Assembly: GCA_025352045.1 (NCBI GenBank)
Contig: JANXUD010000110.1
Coordinates: 1-37,319 of the forward strand
DNA length: 37,319 nucleotides
Reading direction: 5' to 3'
From: Gammaproteobacteria bacterium
GTDB lineage: Bacteria; Pseudomonadota; Gammaproteobacteria; Xanthomonadales; Xanthomonadaceae
This document shows, in pieces, positions 1-8,687 of the stretch. The notes beneath the pieces were generated by a model. The model saw only the letters and a program-made list of their open reading frames with translations. It searched no databases and was not told where the DNA came from. Each line of letters begins with the position of its first letter. Position 1 is the first letter of the stretch. A program made the translations under genes and the position numbers.

Positions 1-67
1 CTCACAAACCTGAACGGCGCGGTTCCTGCTTTTCGCGCGAACGGTCGCCACCGTTCAGGTTTGTGAG
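1..67. repeat. Long inverted repeat at left edge
   Basis: Bases 1-17 (CTCACAAACCTGAACGG) are the exact reverse complement of 51-67, separated by 33 bases that can partly pair as well (GGTTC near 21-25 against GAAC near 39-42). There is no T-run after the right arm, so it is not a classic intrinsic terminator for a plus-strand gene. It resembles a REP-type element or a bidirectional hairpin ending a gene outside the window. The CCTGAACGG core recurs in the inverted repeat at 12269-12359. Confidence 0.75.
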
Positions 68-86
68 AGAACCGGCCCCGTTTCAG
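67..86 (-). repeat. Single copy of the dispersed ACGGGGCCGGTTC motif
   Basis: Read on the minus strand this is CTGAAACGGGGCCGGTTCTC. It matches the arm of the inverted repeat at 12269-12292 except for one extra A and the last bases. It directly abuts the hairpin at 1-67, which itself carries a variant of the same motif. I infer a small dispersed repeat family. Confidence 0.55.
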
Positions 87-100
87 ATCGGCTCCATTCC

Positions 101-129
101 TTGTGGTATGGAAATCCGGTTTGTATTAA
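101..129 (+). promoter_or_regulatory. Candidate promoter for the esterase gene
   Basis: TTGTGG at 101-106 and TATTAA at 124-129 are 17 bases apart. They lie in a locally AT-richer stretch, the only one upstream of the esterase. The -35 matches the sigma-70 consensus only at TTG, so this is a moderate call. A hairpin follows in the untranslated leader. Confidence 0.35.
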
Positions 130-140
130 TGTGTTCTTAA

Positions 141-162
141 CTCCGGCAGCCGAATGCCGGAG
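141..162 (+). other. Hairpin in the esterase 5' leader
   Basis: CTCCGGCA (141-148) pairs perfectly with TGCCGGAG (155-162) around a 6-base loop. It lies downstream of the candidate -10 and about 95 bases before the start codon. No T-run follows, so it is more likely an RNA stability or structural element than a terminator. Confidence 0.45.
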
Positions 163-257
163 GGCCATGCGTGGCACGGGGAGGGGACATGGGCCGGTGA
201 CGGCCTGCGTTTGACCCGGCGCAAGCAGGTCATCGTCCAACGTCCAGGAGCCACACC

Positions 258-2303
258 ATGCCCCGCACCAAGCTTCTTGTCAGCGCCCTCGCGCTGGCCC
301 TCGGCGGCACCAGCGCCGCGCAGGCCCAGAGTTTCTCGAACGTCGTCATCTTCGGTGACAGCCTGAGCGACTCCGGCAACATCGCCCAGATCCAGCACCT
401 GCCGCCGGGCAACAGCTTCACCACCAATCCGGATCCGGTCTATGCCGAGATCGTCGCCGCGGCCTTCGGCCACACGGCGGTGAACTCGCTGGCGGGCGGC
501 ACCGACTACGCCTACGGCGGCGCATGCGCCCGCGCCAACAGCGTGAGCTTCACCTGCGGCCTGTCGCCGGGCAGCTTCTCGCTGACCACGCAGCTGGGCG
601 GCTACCTTGCCGCCAACGGCGGCCACGCCGATCCGAATGCGCTGTACATGATGTGGGGCGGCGCCAACGACATCTTCACCGCCAGCGCCGTGCCCGCCAC
701 CGCGCAGCAGAACACCGGCATCGCCGCGGCGACCATGGTCGGCCTGATCGGCACGCTGCAGAACGCCGGCGCGCGCACGATTGTTGTCTTCAACCTGCCT
801 GACCTGGGCTTGACCCCGGACAACGTCGGCACGGCCAACCAGGCCGGCGCCAGCGGCCTGAGCTTCGTCTACAACAGCACCTTCAACAGCGGCCTGGCCG
901 GCCTGCACGACGGCATCGTGCCGATCAACGTGTTCGGCCTGATCAACGAGATCGTCGGCAGCCCGTCCCTGTACGGCTTCACGGACGTGACCCACAAGGC
1001 CTGCGGTGCCGGCTCCACGTCGGTGGCCTGCGGCCCGGTCGGTTCGCCGCTGCCCTACCACTACGCCGCCGGCACCAACCAGACCTTCCTGTTCGCCGAC
1101 AGCGTCCACCCGACCGGCGCCGCGCACCAGATCCTGGCCAACGTCGTCGTCGCCACGCTCAGCGCGCCCGGCCAGGTGTCGATGGCCGGCGAAGTCCCGC
1201 TGCAGGTGTATGACGACCACAGCGCCGTGATCAACGGCCAGGTGTTCGGCATGTCCTCGGCGGCGCGCTCGGAAGGCGAGTCCAATGTCTACGGCGCCCT
1301 GCACTTCGACCGCAGCTCGTACAACGCCTCCGCCAACACCAACGACTTCGACAGCGACCTGATCGGCGGCACCTTCGGCGCCGACGTGCGCTTCAACAGC
1401 GTGTTCAGCCTGGGCGCCGCGGTGAGCGTGGCCAGCACCAACGGCAATGCCTTCGGCCAGTCCCTGGATACCAAGGAAGTGCTGTTGTCCGGCTACGGCG
1501 TGGCCCACTTCGGCCGCGGTTACGTGGACGGCATCATCAGCGGCGGCAGCAGCCACATCGACCTCGACCGCAGCATCGTGATGGGCCCGGCCACCCGCGT
1601 GGAGAAGGGCAGCACCTCGGCGTCGCACACCGCGGCCGAGATCGGCGGCGGCTTCACCTTCGGCGGCGAAAGCCTGCGCCACGGTCCCTTCGTGAGCCTG
1701 ACCTGGCAGAAGGTGGACGTGAACGGCTACAAGGAAGACTCGCTGGACAGCACCTCGATGTTCTTCAACGACTTCAGCCGCAAGAGCCAAGTCGTGCGCA
1801 TCGGCTACCAGCTGCAGGGCAACATGGGCGGCTTCCGTCCCTTCGCCAAGGTGGCGTGGGCCAAGGACAACGAGAAGTCGGTGAGCGCGGTGCAGGCCGG
1901 TTCCAACACCATGAATGGCACCTTCACGCTGGACGGCTTCATCCCGGCGGACCGCTGGACCGAGGCCGCGATCGGCTTCGACTACGCGATCCGCGACGGC
2001 ATGTCCGTGGGCGCCAGCTACCGCGCCCGGTTCAGCGACAACACGCAGGACATGAAGTCGCTGAACCTGGGCGTGCGCTGGGAGTTCGCGAAGGCGCCGG
2101 AAGCTGCACCGGTCGCCGAAGTGGTCGAGGCCCCGCAGAAGACCTGCGCCGACATGGATGACGATGGTGACGGCGTGAACAACTGCGACGACAAGTGCCC
2201 CGCTTCGCCGGCAGGCCAGGGCGTTGGTGCCGACGGTTGCCCGGTGCCCGTTGCCGCTCCCGAGCCGGAGCCGGCGCCCGCGCCGAAGCCGTACCGCAAC
2301 TGA
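258..2303 (+). CDS. GDSL esterase/lipase autotransporter (EstA-like)
   Basis: This is a secreted, outer-membrane-anchored serine esterase of 681 residues. Residues 1-23 are a signal peptide ending AQA. GDSL-family blocks follow: FGDSLSDSGN with nucleophile Ser35, WGGAND with Asn137, and DSVHPTG with Asp281 and His284. About residues 335-610 form a type V autotransporter beta-barrel, rich in alternating aromatic and Gly residues, whose last strand reads LNLGVRWEF and ends at Phe610. The start is supported by AGGAG at 246-250, 7 bases before ATG. Oddly, about 70 residues follow the barrel: a linker, then DMDDDGDGVNNCDDKCP, which looks like a thrombospondin type 3 / OmpA-linker calcium loop with four cysteines, then a Pro-Glu-Ala tail. 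Autotransporters normally end at the terminal aromatic. The gene is monocistronic with its own terminator. The family call is secure; the substrate is unknown. Confidence 0.9.
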   Translation: MPRTKLLVSALALALGGTSAAQAQSFSNVVIFGDSLSDSGNIAQIQHLPPGNSFTTNPDPVYAEIVAAAFGHTAVNSLAGGTDYAYGGACARANSVSFTCGLSPGSFSLTTQLGGYLAANGGHADPNALYMMWGGANDIFTASAVPATAQQNTGIAAATMVGLIGTLQNAGARTIVVFNLPDLGLTPDNVGTANQAGASGLSFVYNSTFNSGLAGLHDGIVPINVFGLINEIVGSPSLYGFTDVTHKACGAGSTSVACGPVGSPLPYHYAAGTNQTFLFADSVHPTGAAHQILANVVVATLSAPGQVSMAGEVPLQVYDDHSAVINGQVFGMSSAARSEGESNVYGALHFDRSSYNASANTNDFDSDLIGGTFGADVRFNSVFSLGAAVSVASTNGNAFGQSLDTKEVLLSGYGVAHFGRGYVDGIISGGSSHIDLDRSIVMGPATRVEKGSTSASHTAAEIGGGFTFGGESLRHGPFVSLTWQKVDVNGYKEDSLDSTSMFFNDFSRKSQVVRIGYQLQGNMGGFRPFAKVAWAKDNEKSVSAVQAGSNTMNGTFTLDGFIPADRWTEAAIGFDYAIRDGMSVGASYRARFSDNTQDMKSLNLGVRWEFAKAPEAAPVAEVVEAPQKTCADMDDDGDGVNNCDDKCPASPAGQGVGADGCPVPVAAPEPEPAPAPKPYRN

Positions 2304-2327
2304 TCGCGGCTGCATCGCGAGTGGAAT

Positions 2328-2355
2328 GAAAACGCCGCCCTCGGGCGGCGTTTTT
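2328..2355. terminator. Intrinsic terminator between the esterase and glyS
   Basis: ACGCCGCC-CTCG-GGCGGCGT is followed by TTTTT (2351-2355) and preceded by AAAA on the other side. It can therefore stop transcription from both converging genes, the esterase (ends 2303) and glyS (ends 2375). Confidence 0.85.
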
Positions 2356-2374
2356 CCTTGCAGCTGCGCAAGCC

Positions 2375-4471
2375 TCAGCCGGCGGACAACTGCTCGACCG
2401 CGGCGACGGCCGCGAAGCGGTCGGCCAGGCGGCGCAGCAGGGCGAGGCGGTTGTCGCGCACCGCGGGGTCGTCGGCCATCACCATCACGCCGTCGAAGAA
2501 GGCATCGACAGCCGGGCGCAGCGCCGCGAGGCGACGCAACACGCCGACGTAGTCGCCCGCGGACAGCAGCGGCGCCGTGTCGGCCAGCGCGGCCTCGACG
2601 GCCGCGTGCAGGTCGCGCTCGGCCGGCTCGGCCAGGCGCGCGGGATCCACCGCATCGGGGACGACGCCGACATGCTTGCGCAGGATGTTGCGGATGCGCT
2701 TGTTCGCCGCGGCGAGCGCGGGCGCTTCGGGCAACCGCGCGAATTCCGCGATCGCGCGAAGGCGTCGGTCGAAGTCGGGCAGCGAGGCGATGCCGGCGGC
2801 GCCAAGCGCCGCCACCGCGTCGAACTGCGCATTGCCGAAGCCCTGGTCGGCGTAATAGCTGCGCAGGCGCTCGACCACGAAGGCGCCGAGCTCGTCGGCC
2901 AGCGCGGCGACATCGCCACTGCCCACCTGCGCGACGACGGCATCCACCGCCTGGACAAGCAGTGGCTGCAGCGGCAGCTCCAGGCCGCCCTCGACCAGGG
3001 TGCGCGCCAGGCCCAGCGCATTGCGGCGCAGGGCGAAGGGATCCTTGTTGCCGCTGGGCTTGAGCCCGGCGGCGAAACCGCCGGCGAGGGTGTCGAGGCG
3101 TTCGGCCGCGGCCAGGGCCTGGCCCAGGCGCGAGGACGCGATCGCGTCGCCAGCCACCCGCGGCGCATAGGCCTGGTCGATCGCGTCGGCCACCGCGCCC
3201 GGTTCGCCCAGCGCGCTCGCGTAATAGCGCCCCATCGTGCCCTGCAGCTCCGGGAATTCGCCGACCATGCGCGACTGCAGGTCGGCCTTGGCCAGTCGCG
3301 CGGCACGCGTGGCCTGCGCCGCGTCCAGTCCGAGCGTGGCCGCGATGCCCGTTGCCAGCGCGGCAACGCGCTCGCCCTTGTCCGCGTAGCTGCCGAGCTT
3401 TTGCTGGTAGCTCACCGAGGACAGGCCCTCGCGCATCGACTCCAAGCCCTGCTTGCGGTCTTCCTCGTAGAAGAAGCGCGCATCGGCGAAGCGCGGTCGG
3501 ATCACCCGCTCGTAGCCCTTGCGCACTTCGGCCGGATCGCGCGACTCGATGTTGGCGATGCCGATGAAGTGCCCGGTCAGCCGGTGTTCGTCGTTGAGCA
3601 CCGGGAAGAATTTCTGGTTGGTTTCCATGGTCAGCACGAGGGCTTCGTGCGGCACCTGCAGGAATTCCGCATCGAAGCTGCACAAGATCGCGCGCGGCCA
3701 CTCGACCAGGCAGGACACTTCCTGCACCAGGGCCTCCTGCATGCGCGCGCTGCCCTCGGCCTGCGCGGCCTTCGATTCGATTTCGCTGCGCACCCGGGCC
3801 AGCCGCTCGACCGGATCCACCAGCACGAACGCGCCGCGCAGCGCCTCCACGTACTCGCCCGGCGAGGCGATCCACACCGGCTTGGGATGGTGGAAGCGGT
3901 GCCCGCGGCTCATCCGGTTGGAGGCCAGGCCCAGCACCTCGCCCGGCACCACCTCGTCACCGAGCAGCATCACCAGCCAGTGCGCCGGCCGCACGAAACT
4001 GGTCTCGCGCGCGCCCCAGCGCATCGCCTTGGGGATCGGCAGGGTCTTCAGCGCCTCGGCGACGATCGCCGGCAACAGGTCGGCGGTGCGGGCGCCGGGC
4101 GTGTCGCTGCGGGCGACGAAGCGCTCGCCCTTGGCGTCGGTGGCGCGGCCGAGCGCCTCGACGGCGACGCCGTTCTTGTTCGCAAAACCCAGTAGTGCCT
4201 GCGTCGGCTGGCCCTGTGCATCCAGGCCGATGTTGAGATAGGGCCCGGGTACCTCGCGCGACTGCGTGGGCTGCTCGAGCGCGACGGTCGGAAACAGCAC
4301 GGCCAGCCGGCGCGGCGACTGCAGCTCGCGCGCACCCTCGCGCTCGAAGGCGATTCCGCGTTTCTCGAAGCCCGCGCACATGCCCTCGAAGAAGGCGCGC
4401 GCCAGTTCCGGCAGCGCCTTGGGCGGCAATTCCTCGGTGCCCAGCTCGACCAGCAGCGGCGCCGTGCTCAT
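2375..4471 (-). CDS. glyS: Glycine--tRNA ligase beta subunit
   Basis: This is the beta subunit of the alpha2beta2 bacterial glycyl-tRNA synthetase, needed for tRNA-Gly recognition and charging in the cytoplasm. The product is 698 residues, the usual size. It begins with the family signature LLVELGTEELPPKALPELA and contains the typical METNQKFFPVLN block and a late HD-like and anticodon-binding region (KRIRNILRKH near residue 600). ATG at 4471 overlaps the TGA of the upstream glutathione S-transferase gene as ATGA, so translation is probably coupled. An in-frame reading extends further upstream but runs through another gene, so the later start is preferred. It is the last gene of the glyQ-GST-glyS run. 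Confidence 0.95.
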   Translation of the reverse strand: MSTAPLLVELGTEELPPKALPELARAFFEGMCAGFEKRGIAFEREGARELQSPRRLAVLFPTVALEQPTQSREVPGPYLNIGLDAQGQPTQALLGFANKNGVAVEALGRATDAKGERFVARSDTPGARTADLLPAIVAEALKTLPIPKAMRWGARETSFVRPAHWLVMLLGDEVVPGEVLGLASNRMSRGHRFHHPKPVWIASPGEYVEALRGAFVLVDPVERLARVRSEIESKAAQAEGSARMQEALVQEVSCLVEWPRAILCSFDAEFLQVPHEALVLTMETNQKFFPVLNDEHRLTGHFIGIANIESRDPAEVRKGYERVIRPRFADARFFYEEDRKQGLESMREGLSSVSYQQKLGSYADKGERVAALATGIAATLGLDAAQATRAARLAKADLQSRMVGEFPELQGTMGRYYASALGEPGAVADAIDQAYAPRVAGDAIASSRLGQALAAAERLDTLAGGFAAGLKPSGNKDPFALRRNALGLARTLVEGGLELPLQPLLVQAVDAVVAQVGSGDVAALADELGAFVVERLRSYYADQGFGNAQFDAVAALGAAGIASLPDFDRRLRAIAEFARLPEAPALAAANKRIRNILRKHVGVVPDAVDPARLAEPAERDLHAAVEAALADTAPLLSAGDYVGVLRRLAALRPAVDAFFDGVMVMADDPAVRDNRLALLRRLADRFAAVAAVEQLSAG

Positions 4472-5154
4472 GCCGGCGCCCCGGGGATAGGCGCCGCCGG
4501 ATCGACGGGAACCGGCGCGTCGAACGGAAGGTAGAACTCGCGCAGCGCGCGCAGGTCCTCGATGCGTTCGCAGCGCGCGCGCAGCGCGGCATACGGCGCA
4601 AGGTCCGCGGGCACGGCATCGCGCAGGTAGGTGCAGAAGCAGGCCAGCGTGATGTCGGCCTGGCCGATGCGCTCGCCCACCAGCCACTCCTGGCCGGCGA
4701 TCGCGGCGCAGCGCGCGTCGAGCTCGGCCAGCGCGCCGTCCATCTGCCGGCGGCAGCGGTCGGTCCAGGGCTGGTGCTGCTTGTCGGCGGGGCGGAAGAC
4801 TTTTTCGTAGACCAGCTGGATGCCCTTGTCGACGGCGCCGGTCGCCAGCGCCAGCCATTGCTGGGCCGCGCGGCGCGCCTCGCCCACCGGCGGCAGCAGA
4901 GCGCGGTCGGCGCCGGCCATCGCATCGAGGTGGTCGAGGATCATCGCCGACTCGATCAGCGATTCGCCGCTGGGCAGCACCAGCACCGGCACCCGGCCGA
5001 GCGGATTGAGCGCGCGGATCTGCGCCTCGTCCTTGCCCACGGACAGGTTGCGGTGTTCGAACGGCAAGCCGAGCACGCGGAGGCTGACCGCCACGCGGCG
5101 CACGAAGGGCGAGTCGAACATGCCAACCAGGACCATCGGTTCGGGGGTGCTCAT
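4468..5154 (-). CDS. Glutathione S-transferase family protein
   Basis: This is a cytosolic GST of 228 residues. The N-terminal thioredoxin-like domain (about 1-85) has a Ser-type active site context (FDSPFVRR), the conserved cis-Pro region [10 protein letters not shown] and the glutathione-contacting [10 protein letters not shown]. An all-helical C-terminal domain contains [16 protein letters not shown]. It most resembles the bacterial YibF/stringent-starvation-like GST class, but the substrate cannot be told. Both ends overlap neighbours by 4 nt (ATGA with glyQ upstream and glyS downstream), so it is embedded in the glycyl-tRNA synthetase operon. That position suggests co-expression rather than a known functional link. 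Confidence 0.9.
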   Translation of the reverse strand: MSTPEPMVLVGMFDSPFVRRVAVSLRVLGLPFEHRNLSVGKDEAQIRALNPLGRVPVLVLPSGESLIESAMILDHLDAMAGADRALLPPVGEARRAAQQWLALATGAVDKGIQLVYEKVFRPADKQHQPWTDRCRRQMDGALAELDARCAAIAGQEWLVGERIGQADITLACFCTYLRDAVPADLAPYAALRARCERIEDLRALREFYLPFDAPVPVDPAAPIPGAPA

Positions 5155-6137
5155 GTGCCGGCTCCCGGCGCCGTGGAGGCATCGCGGCCGGGGCCGCTCC
5201 CACTGTCGCTGCCACTGGAATGGCGCAGGCCGGGGAAGCCGAGCTTCTCGCGTTGCGCGTAATAGGCCTGGGCGACGGCGCGGGCCAGGGTGCGCACGCG
5301 CAGGATGTAGCGCTGGCGTTCGGTCACCGAGATCGCGCGGCGTGCGTCGAGCAGGTTGAAGCTGTGCGAGGCCTTGCAGACCTGCTCATAGGCGGGCAGC
5401 GGCAGGCCGAGTTCGACCAGTTTGCTCGCCTCGGCCTCGCAGGCATCGAACCGGTGGAACAGTTCGGCGACGTCCGCATGCTCGAAGTTGTACTTGCTCT
5501 GCTCGACTTCGTTCTGGTGGTACACGTCCCGATAGGTGACGGCCCCTTGGGGGCCGACGGTCCAAACGATGTCGAACACGTTGTCGACGTTCTGCAGGTA
5601 CATGCACAGGCGCTCGAGGCCGTAGGTGATCTCGCCCGTCACCGGCCGGCATTCCAGGCCGCCGGCTTGCTGGAAATAGGTGAACTGGGTGATCTCCATG
5701 CCGTTCAACCACACTTCCCAGCCCAGGCCCCAGGCGCCCAGCGTCGGCGATTCCCAGTTGTCCTCGACGAAGCGCAGGTCGTTCACCAGCGGATCGATGC
5801 CCAGCGCCTGCAGCGAACCGAGGTACAGGTCGAGGATGTCGTCCGGGTTCGGCTTCATCACCACCTGGTACTGGTAGTAGCGCTGCAGCCGGTTGGGATT
5901 GTCGCCATAGCGGCCATCGGTGGGACGGCGGCAGGGCTGCACGTAGGCGGCGTTCCACGGCTCCGGGCCGAGGGCGCGCAGGAAGGTGGCGGGATGGAAG
6001 GTGCCGGCGCCGACTTCCAGGTCCAGCGGCTGGATGAGCACGCAACCCTGCGCCGCCCAATACTGGTTCAGGCGCAGGATCAGTTCCTGGAAGGTCGGGA
6101 CGCTGGGCGTGGCCGTCATCGTGGCAGTGGCCGTCAT
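5151..6137 (-). CDS. glyQ: Glycine--tRNA ligase alpha subunit
   Basis: This is the catalytic alpha subunit of bacterial glycyl-tRNA synthetase, which forms glycyl-adenylate. The product is 328 residues from the chosen start; the family norm is about 300. Hallmark stretches are present: [71 protein letters not shown] and [10 protein letters not shown]. About 25 extra Ser/Gly/Pro-rich residues follow the normal C-terminus. Two start codons, 6137 and 6119, lie in a near-perfect local duplication (ATGACGGCCAC repeated), so the N-terminus reads [10 protein letters not shown]. Neither has a clear Shine-Dalgarno. I take the outer one, and the inner start would give 322 residues. It is the first gene of the operon and overlaps the GST gene by ATGA. 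Confidence 0.93.
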   Translation of the reverse strand: MTATATMTATPSVPTFQELILRLNQYWAAQGCVLIQPLDLEVGAGTFHPATFLRALGPEPWNAAYVQPCRRPTDGRYGDNPNRLQRYYQYQVVMKPNPDDILDLYLGSLQALGIDPLVNDLRFVEDNWESPTLGAWGLGWEVWLNGMEITQFTYFQQAGGLECRPVTGEITYGLERLCMYLQNVDNVFDIVWTVGPQGAVTYRDVYHQNEVEQSKYNFEHADVAELFHRFDACEAEASKLVELGLPLPAYEQVCKASHSFNLLDARRAISVTERQRYILRVRTLARAVAQAYYAQREKLGFPGLRHSSGSDSGSGPGRDASTAPGAGT

Positions 6138-6164
6138 GTGGCAGGGGGAACCAGTGGAGCAGGT

Positions 6165-6170
6165 AGTATA
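6165..6170 (-). promoter_or_regulatory. Candidate -10 box for the glyQ operon
   Basis: Read on the minus strand this is TATACT (5 of 6 matches to TATAAT), about 28 bases before the outer glyQ start. No convincing -35 box is visible at 17 bases. It sits in the 124-base divergent gap between glyQ and the membrane-protein gene at 6262. Confidence 0.35.
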
Positions 6171-6261
6171 ACGGCGGGGCGCGAGGCGTCCCGCGCGCGC
6201 GATGCGCCACCGACCCCACCACGATGCCAGGCCGCAGCCGCGCGCCTTCGAAGGAATCCAA

Positions 6262-7167
6262 ATGCGCAACACCCAAGGCCTCGGGGCTCCCTATCGCTGG
6301 CTTGGCGAGGCGTTCTCCCTGTGCGGTCGAAGCTGGGGCACGGTGCTGGGCGGCAGCGCGCTGCTGGTCGCCGTCGCCGTCGCGCCGACCGTGCTGCAGA
6401 TGCTGCTGCAGGTCGCGCTGCCAGGCCTCGGCACCTGGATGCAGGTCCTCACCACCGTGCTCGGCCTGGTGCTGATGCCGCCGGCGCTGGGCGGATTCTT
6501 CCGCATGCTTCAGGCGCTCGACCAGCGCCAGCCGGCCGGCTCGGGCGAGGTGCTGTCGCTGTATTCCGAAGCGCCGGTGGCGCAGCGCCTGATCCTGTGC
6601 AACCTGCTGTTCGCGATCGGCACGCTGCTGGCGATGATCGCGCTGGTCTATGCCGTCGGCGGCCAGGCCCTGCTCGATTACCTGCAGAAGCTGGCCGCGA
6701 TCAAACCCGGCGCGACTGCGGCCGACCTGCCGGCGATCCCGCCCGGCACGCTCACGGTGGTCGGCCTGTTGCTGCTGATCGCGCTGTTCGTCACCACCGC
6801 CCAGCAGCTGGCGGCGGCGCAGATCGCGCTGGGCCGGGGCCAGGTCCTGGGCGCCAGCGGCGACGGCGTGATCGCCACCCTGCGCAGTTCGGGAGGCCTG
6901 TTGCTGTTCTACCTGCCGGTCCTGCTGGTCGGCATGATCGTGACCATCGTGGCCGCGGTGGTTGCTGCCGTCGCGGCGACCGCACTGGCCCTGGTCAGCG
7001 CGAGCCTGGCGGCCGCGCTGGTGGGCCTGGGCGTGCTCGCCCTGCTGGTGCCCCTGTATGCGCTGATGCTGGCGTTTTTCTATCGCGCCTGGATCGCGCT
7101 GCTGGCGCCGGCGCCCAGCGCGGATGCGGCGACGCCACCACCCCCGCCGCACCAGATCGCGGTGTAG
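6262..7167 (+). CDS. Multi-pass membrane protein, BPSS1780/YciC-like
   Basis: This 301-residue integral inner-membrane protein of unknown function has about six hydrophobic segments: roughly residues 25-50, 58-78, 108-135, 170-190, 210-245 and 250-280. It starts [18 protein letters not shown], a layout seen in the BPSS1780-type and YciC-like membrane families of beta- and gammaproteobacteria (YRWL...F at the start, then a long hydrophobic repeat). The start at 6262 is chosen over an upstream in-frame codon because AAGGAA lies 5 bases before it. The C-terminus is a proline-rich tail. It is divergent from glyQ and convergent with the RDD gene, 13 bases away. The family placement is by resemblance only. 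Confidence 0.7.
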   Translation: MRNTQGLGAPYRWLGEAFSLCGRSWGTVLGGSALLVAVAVAPTVLQMLLQVALPGLGTWMQVLTTVLGLVLMPPALGGFFRMLQALDQRQPAGSGEVLSLYSEAPVAQRLILCNLLFAIGTLLAMIALVYAVGGQALLDYLQKLAAIKPGATAADLPAIPPGTLTVVGLLLLIALFVTTAQQLAAAQIALGRGQVLGASGDGVIATLRSSGGLLLFYLPVLLVGMIVTIVAAVVAAVAATALALVSASLAAALVGLGVLALLVPLYALMLAFFYRAWIALLAPAPSADAATPPPPPHQIAV

Positions 7168-7180
7168 GAAACGGGTTTGT

Positions 7181-7942
7181 TCAAAGCAGCTGCGCGACCA
7201 GCAGCAGCGGCGAGAACAGCGCCAGCAAGGCAAGCACGGACACGAAGGCACGCGCCCAGCGCGGCGTCGGCCCGCGCCCGCGCACTTGGGTGCCGGCGAC
7301 CAGGTCGTGCAGGGCGCGATGGTCGCGACGCCAGCCCGCCAGCGCATGCCCGAGGTTGAGCGTCAGCCAGCTGAGCGAGCCCGCGGCGAAGCGCGCCAGC
7401 GCACGCGCGAAGGAAGGGCGTCGGCCCGCCATGTCGGCAACGTGCAGGCCGAGCAGCCGCTTGCCCGGCGTCGCCGCCCAGGCGCTGGCCTCGAATCCGA
7501 CGAACCACGGCAGCGCCAACGCCGCCGCGCGCAGGCTCGCGCTGGCCACGGCCCACTGCAAGGTCACGCTGCCGTCGGTGAGCAATCGGTGCAGGTCCGG
7601 ATCCTGCGCCGCCTGGTGCGCCAGGCCGAGGACGGAGGTATGCGGCGCGAGCATGGCGTGCTCGAGCAACCAGTCCTGCAGCGCGCCGAGCAGGTTGGCG
7701 AAGGCTGCATTGGCAGTCGCCAGCGGCGTGCGCACCAGCAGCAGCACCAGCGGCGACAGCATCAACCAGTCCAGGCTCCAGGCAGCGGCACGGCGCCAGA
7801 AGCCCGCGGGTGCATCGATGGCATCGGCGGCGACGAGCGGATCGCCGGTCGCCGCGGGCGCCGGCGGCGCGGGCCGCGAGACTGGCAACGGGCGCCCGAG
7901 CGCGTCGGTATCGCGCGGCCGCGGCTCAACCGGCCCGGGCAT
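7181..7942 (-). CDS. RDD family membrane protein
   Basis: This 253-residue inner-membrane protein has a disordered Pro/Ala-rich N-terminus (1-45), then the RDD domain. Its name-giving residues are visible: Arg50/51 and Asp58 in FWRRAAAWSLDWLML and the late Asp in RALHDLVAGT. TPGKRLLGLHV is the conserved central loop. RDD proteins are generally of uncertain function, and some are linked to ion transport. The gene overlaps the end of tatC by 17 nt, so it is co-transcribed with the Tat translocase genes. Nothing in the sequence ties it mechanistically to Tat. Confidence 0.88.
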   Translation of the reverse strand: MPGPVEPRPRDTDALGRPLPVSRPAPPAPAATGDPLVAADAIDAPAGFWRRAAAWSLDWLMLSPLVLLLVRTPLATANAAFANLLGALQDWLLEHAMLAPHTSVLGLAHQAAQDPDLHRLLTDGSVTLQWAVASASLRAAALALPWFVGFEASAWAATPGKRLLGLHVADMAGRRPSFARALARFAAGSLSWLTLNLGHALAGWRRDHRALHDLVAGTQVRGRGPTPRWARAFVSVLALLALFSPLLLVAQLL

Positions 7943-8687
7943 CGGCTTCCGCGCGTCGCCGCAGCATCCGCGCCATCAGCACGCCGACCTCGTAGAGCAG
8001 GCACATCGGCACCGCCAGCATGATCTGCGACAGCCCGTCGGGCGGGGTGAGGATGGCGGCGATGATGAAGATGGCGACGATCACGTAGCCGCGCCAGTCC
8101 GACAGTTGCTTGGCCGTCACCCAGCCCATGATCACCGCGATCATCACCGCCACCGGCACCTCGAAGCTGATGCCGCCGGCCAGCAGCATCACCAGCACGA
8201 AGTCGAGGTAATGGCTGATGTCGGTCATCATCCGCACGCCCGCCGGCGCGGTGCTTGCCAGGTAGGCGAACATCACCGGCAGCAGGGCGAAGAAGGTGAA
8301 GGCGCAGCCCATGTAGAACAGGACCGTCGCCGAGACCAGGATCGGCCGCGCCAGCCGCTTCTCGCGCTGGTACAGGCCCGGCGCGACGAAGGCCCACAGC
8401 TGGTACAGAACGTAGGGCGCCGACAGGAACATGGCCAGGAAGAACACCAGCTTCATCGGCACGAAGAAACCCGAGGTGACCTCGATCGCGATCAGCTGGC
8501 TGCCCGCCGGCAGGGTGCGCAGCAGGGGATCGGCCAGGCGCGTGTACAGGCTGTCGGAAAACGGCAGCAGGGCGACGAAGAGCAGCGACACCGCCAGCAC
8601 CGAGCGCAGCAGGCGGCTGCGCAGTTCCAGCAGGTGGGAGATCAGCGACTGTTCGCTTGCGCCAGCGCCCGCGTCGGGCGCGCTCAC
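7926..8687 (-). CDS. tatC: Sec-independent (twin-arginine) translocase subunit TatC
   Basis: This is the core inner-membrane receptor of the Tat pathway, which exports folded proteins carrying twin-arginine signals. The product has 253 residues and six membrane spans. The N-terminal SLISHLLELRSRL contains the conserved Glu21 (equivalent of E. coli Glu15). YQLWAFVAPGLYQREKR is the first-loop signature of the signal-peptide binding site, and AILTPPDGLSQIMLAVP is the last-span signature. The start is GTG at 8687, overlapping the tatB stop as GTGA. The 3' end is overlapped by the RDD gene. Confidence 0.96.
   Translation of the reverse strand: MSAPDAGAGASEQSLISHLLELRSRLLRSVLAVSLLFVALLPFSDSLYTRLADPLLRTLPAGSQLIAIEVTSGFFVPMKLVFFLAMFLSAPYVLYQLWAFVAPGLYQREKRLARPILVSATVLFYMGCAFTFFALLPVMFAYLASTAPAGVRMMTDISHYLDFVLVMLLAGGISFEVPVAVMIAVIMGWVTAKQLSDWRGYVIVAIFIIAAILTPPDGLSQIMLAVPMCLLYEVGVLMARMLRRRAEADARAG

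Noticed and set aside
126-3875. 1249-codon open frame on minus across the esterase and glyS
   Set aside because: It lies antisense to the esterase and out of frame with glyS. Its composition is Arg/Ala/Gly-rich low-complexity, typical of antisense or shifted frames in high-GC DNA, and it shows no domain.
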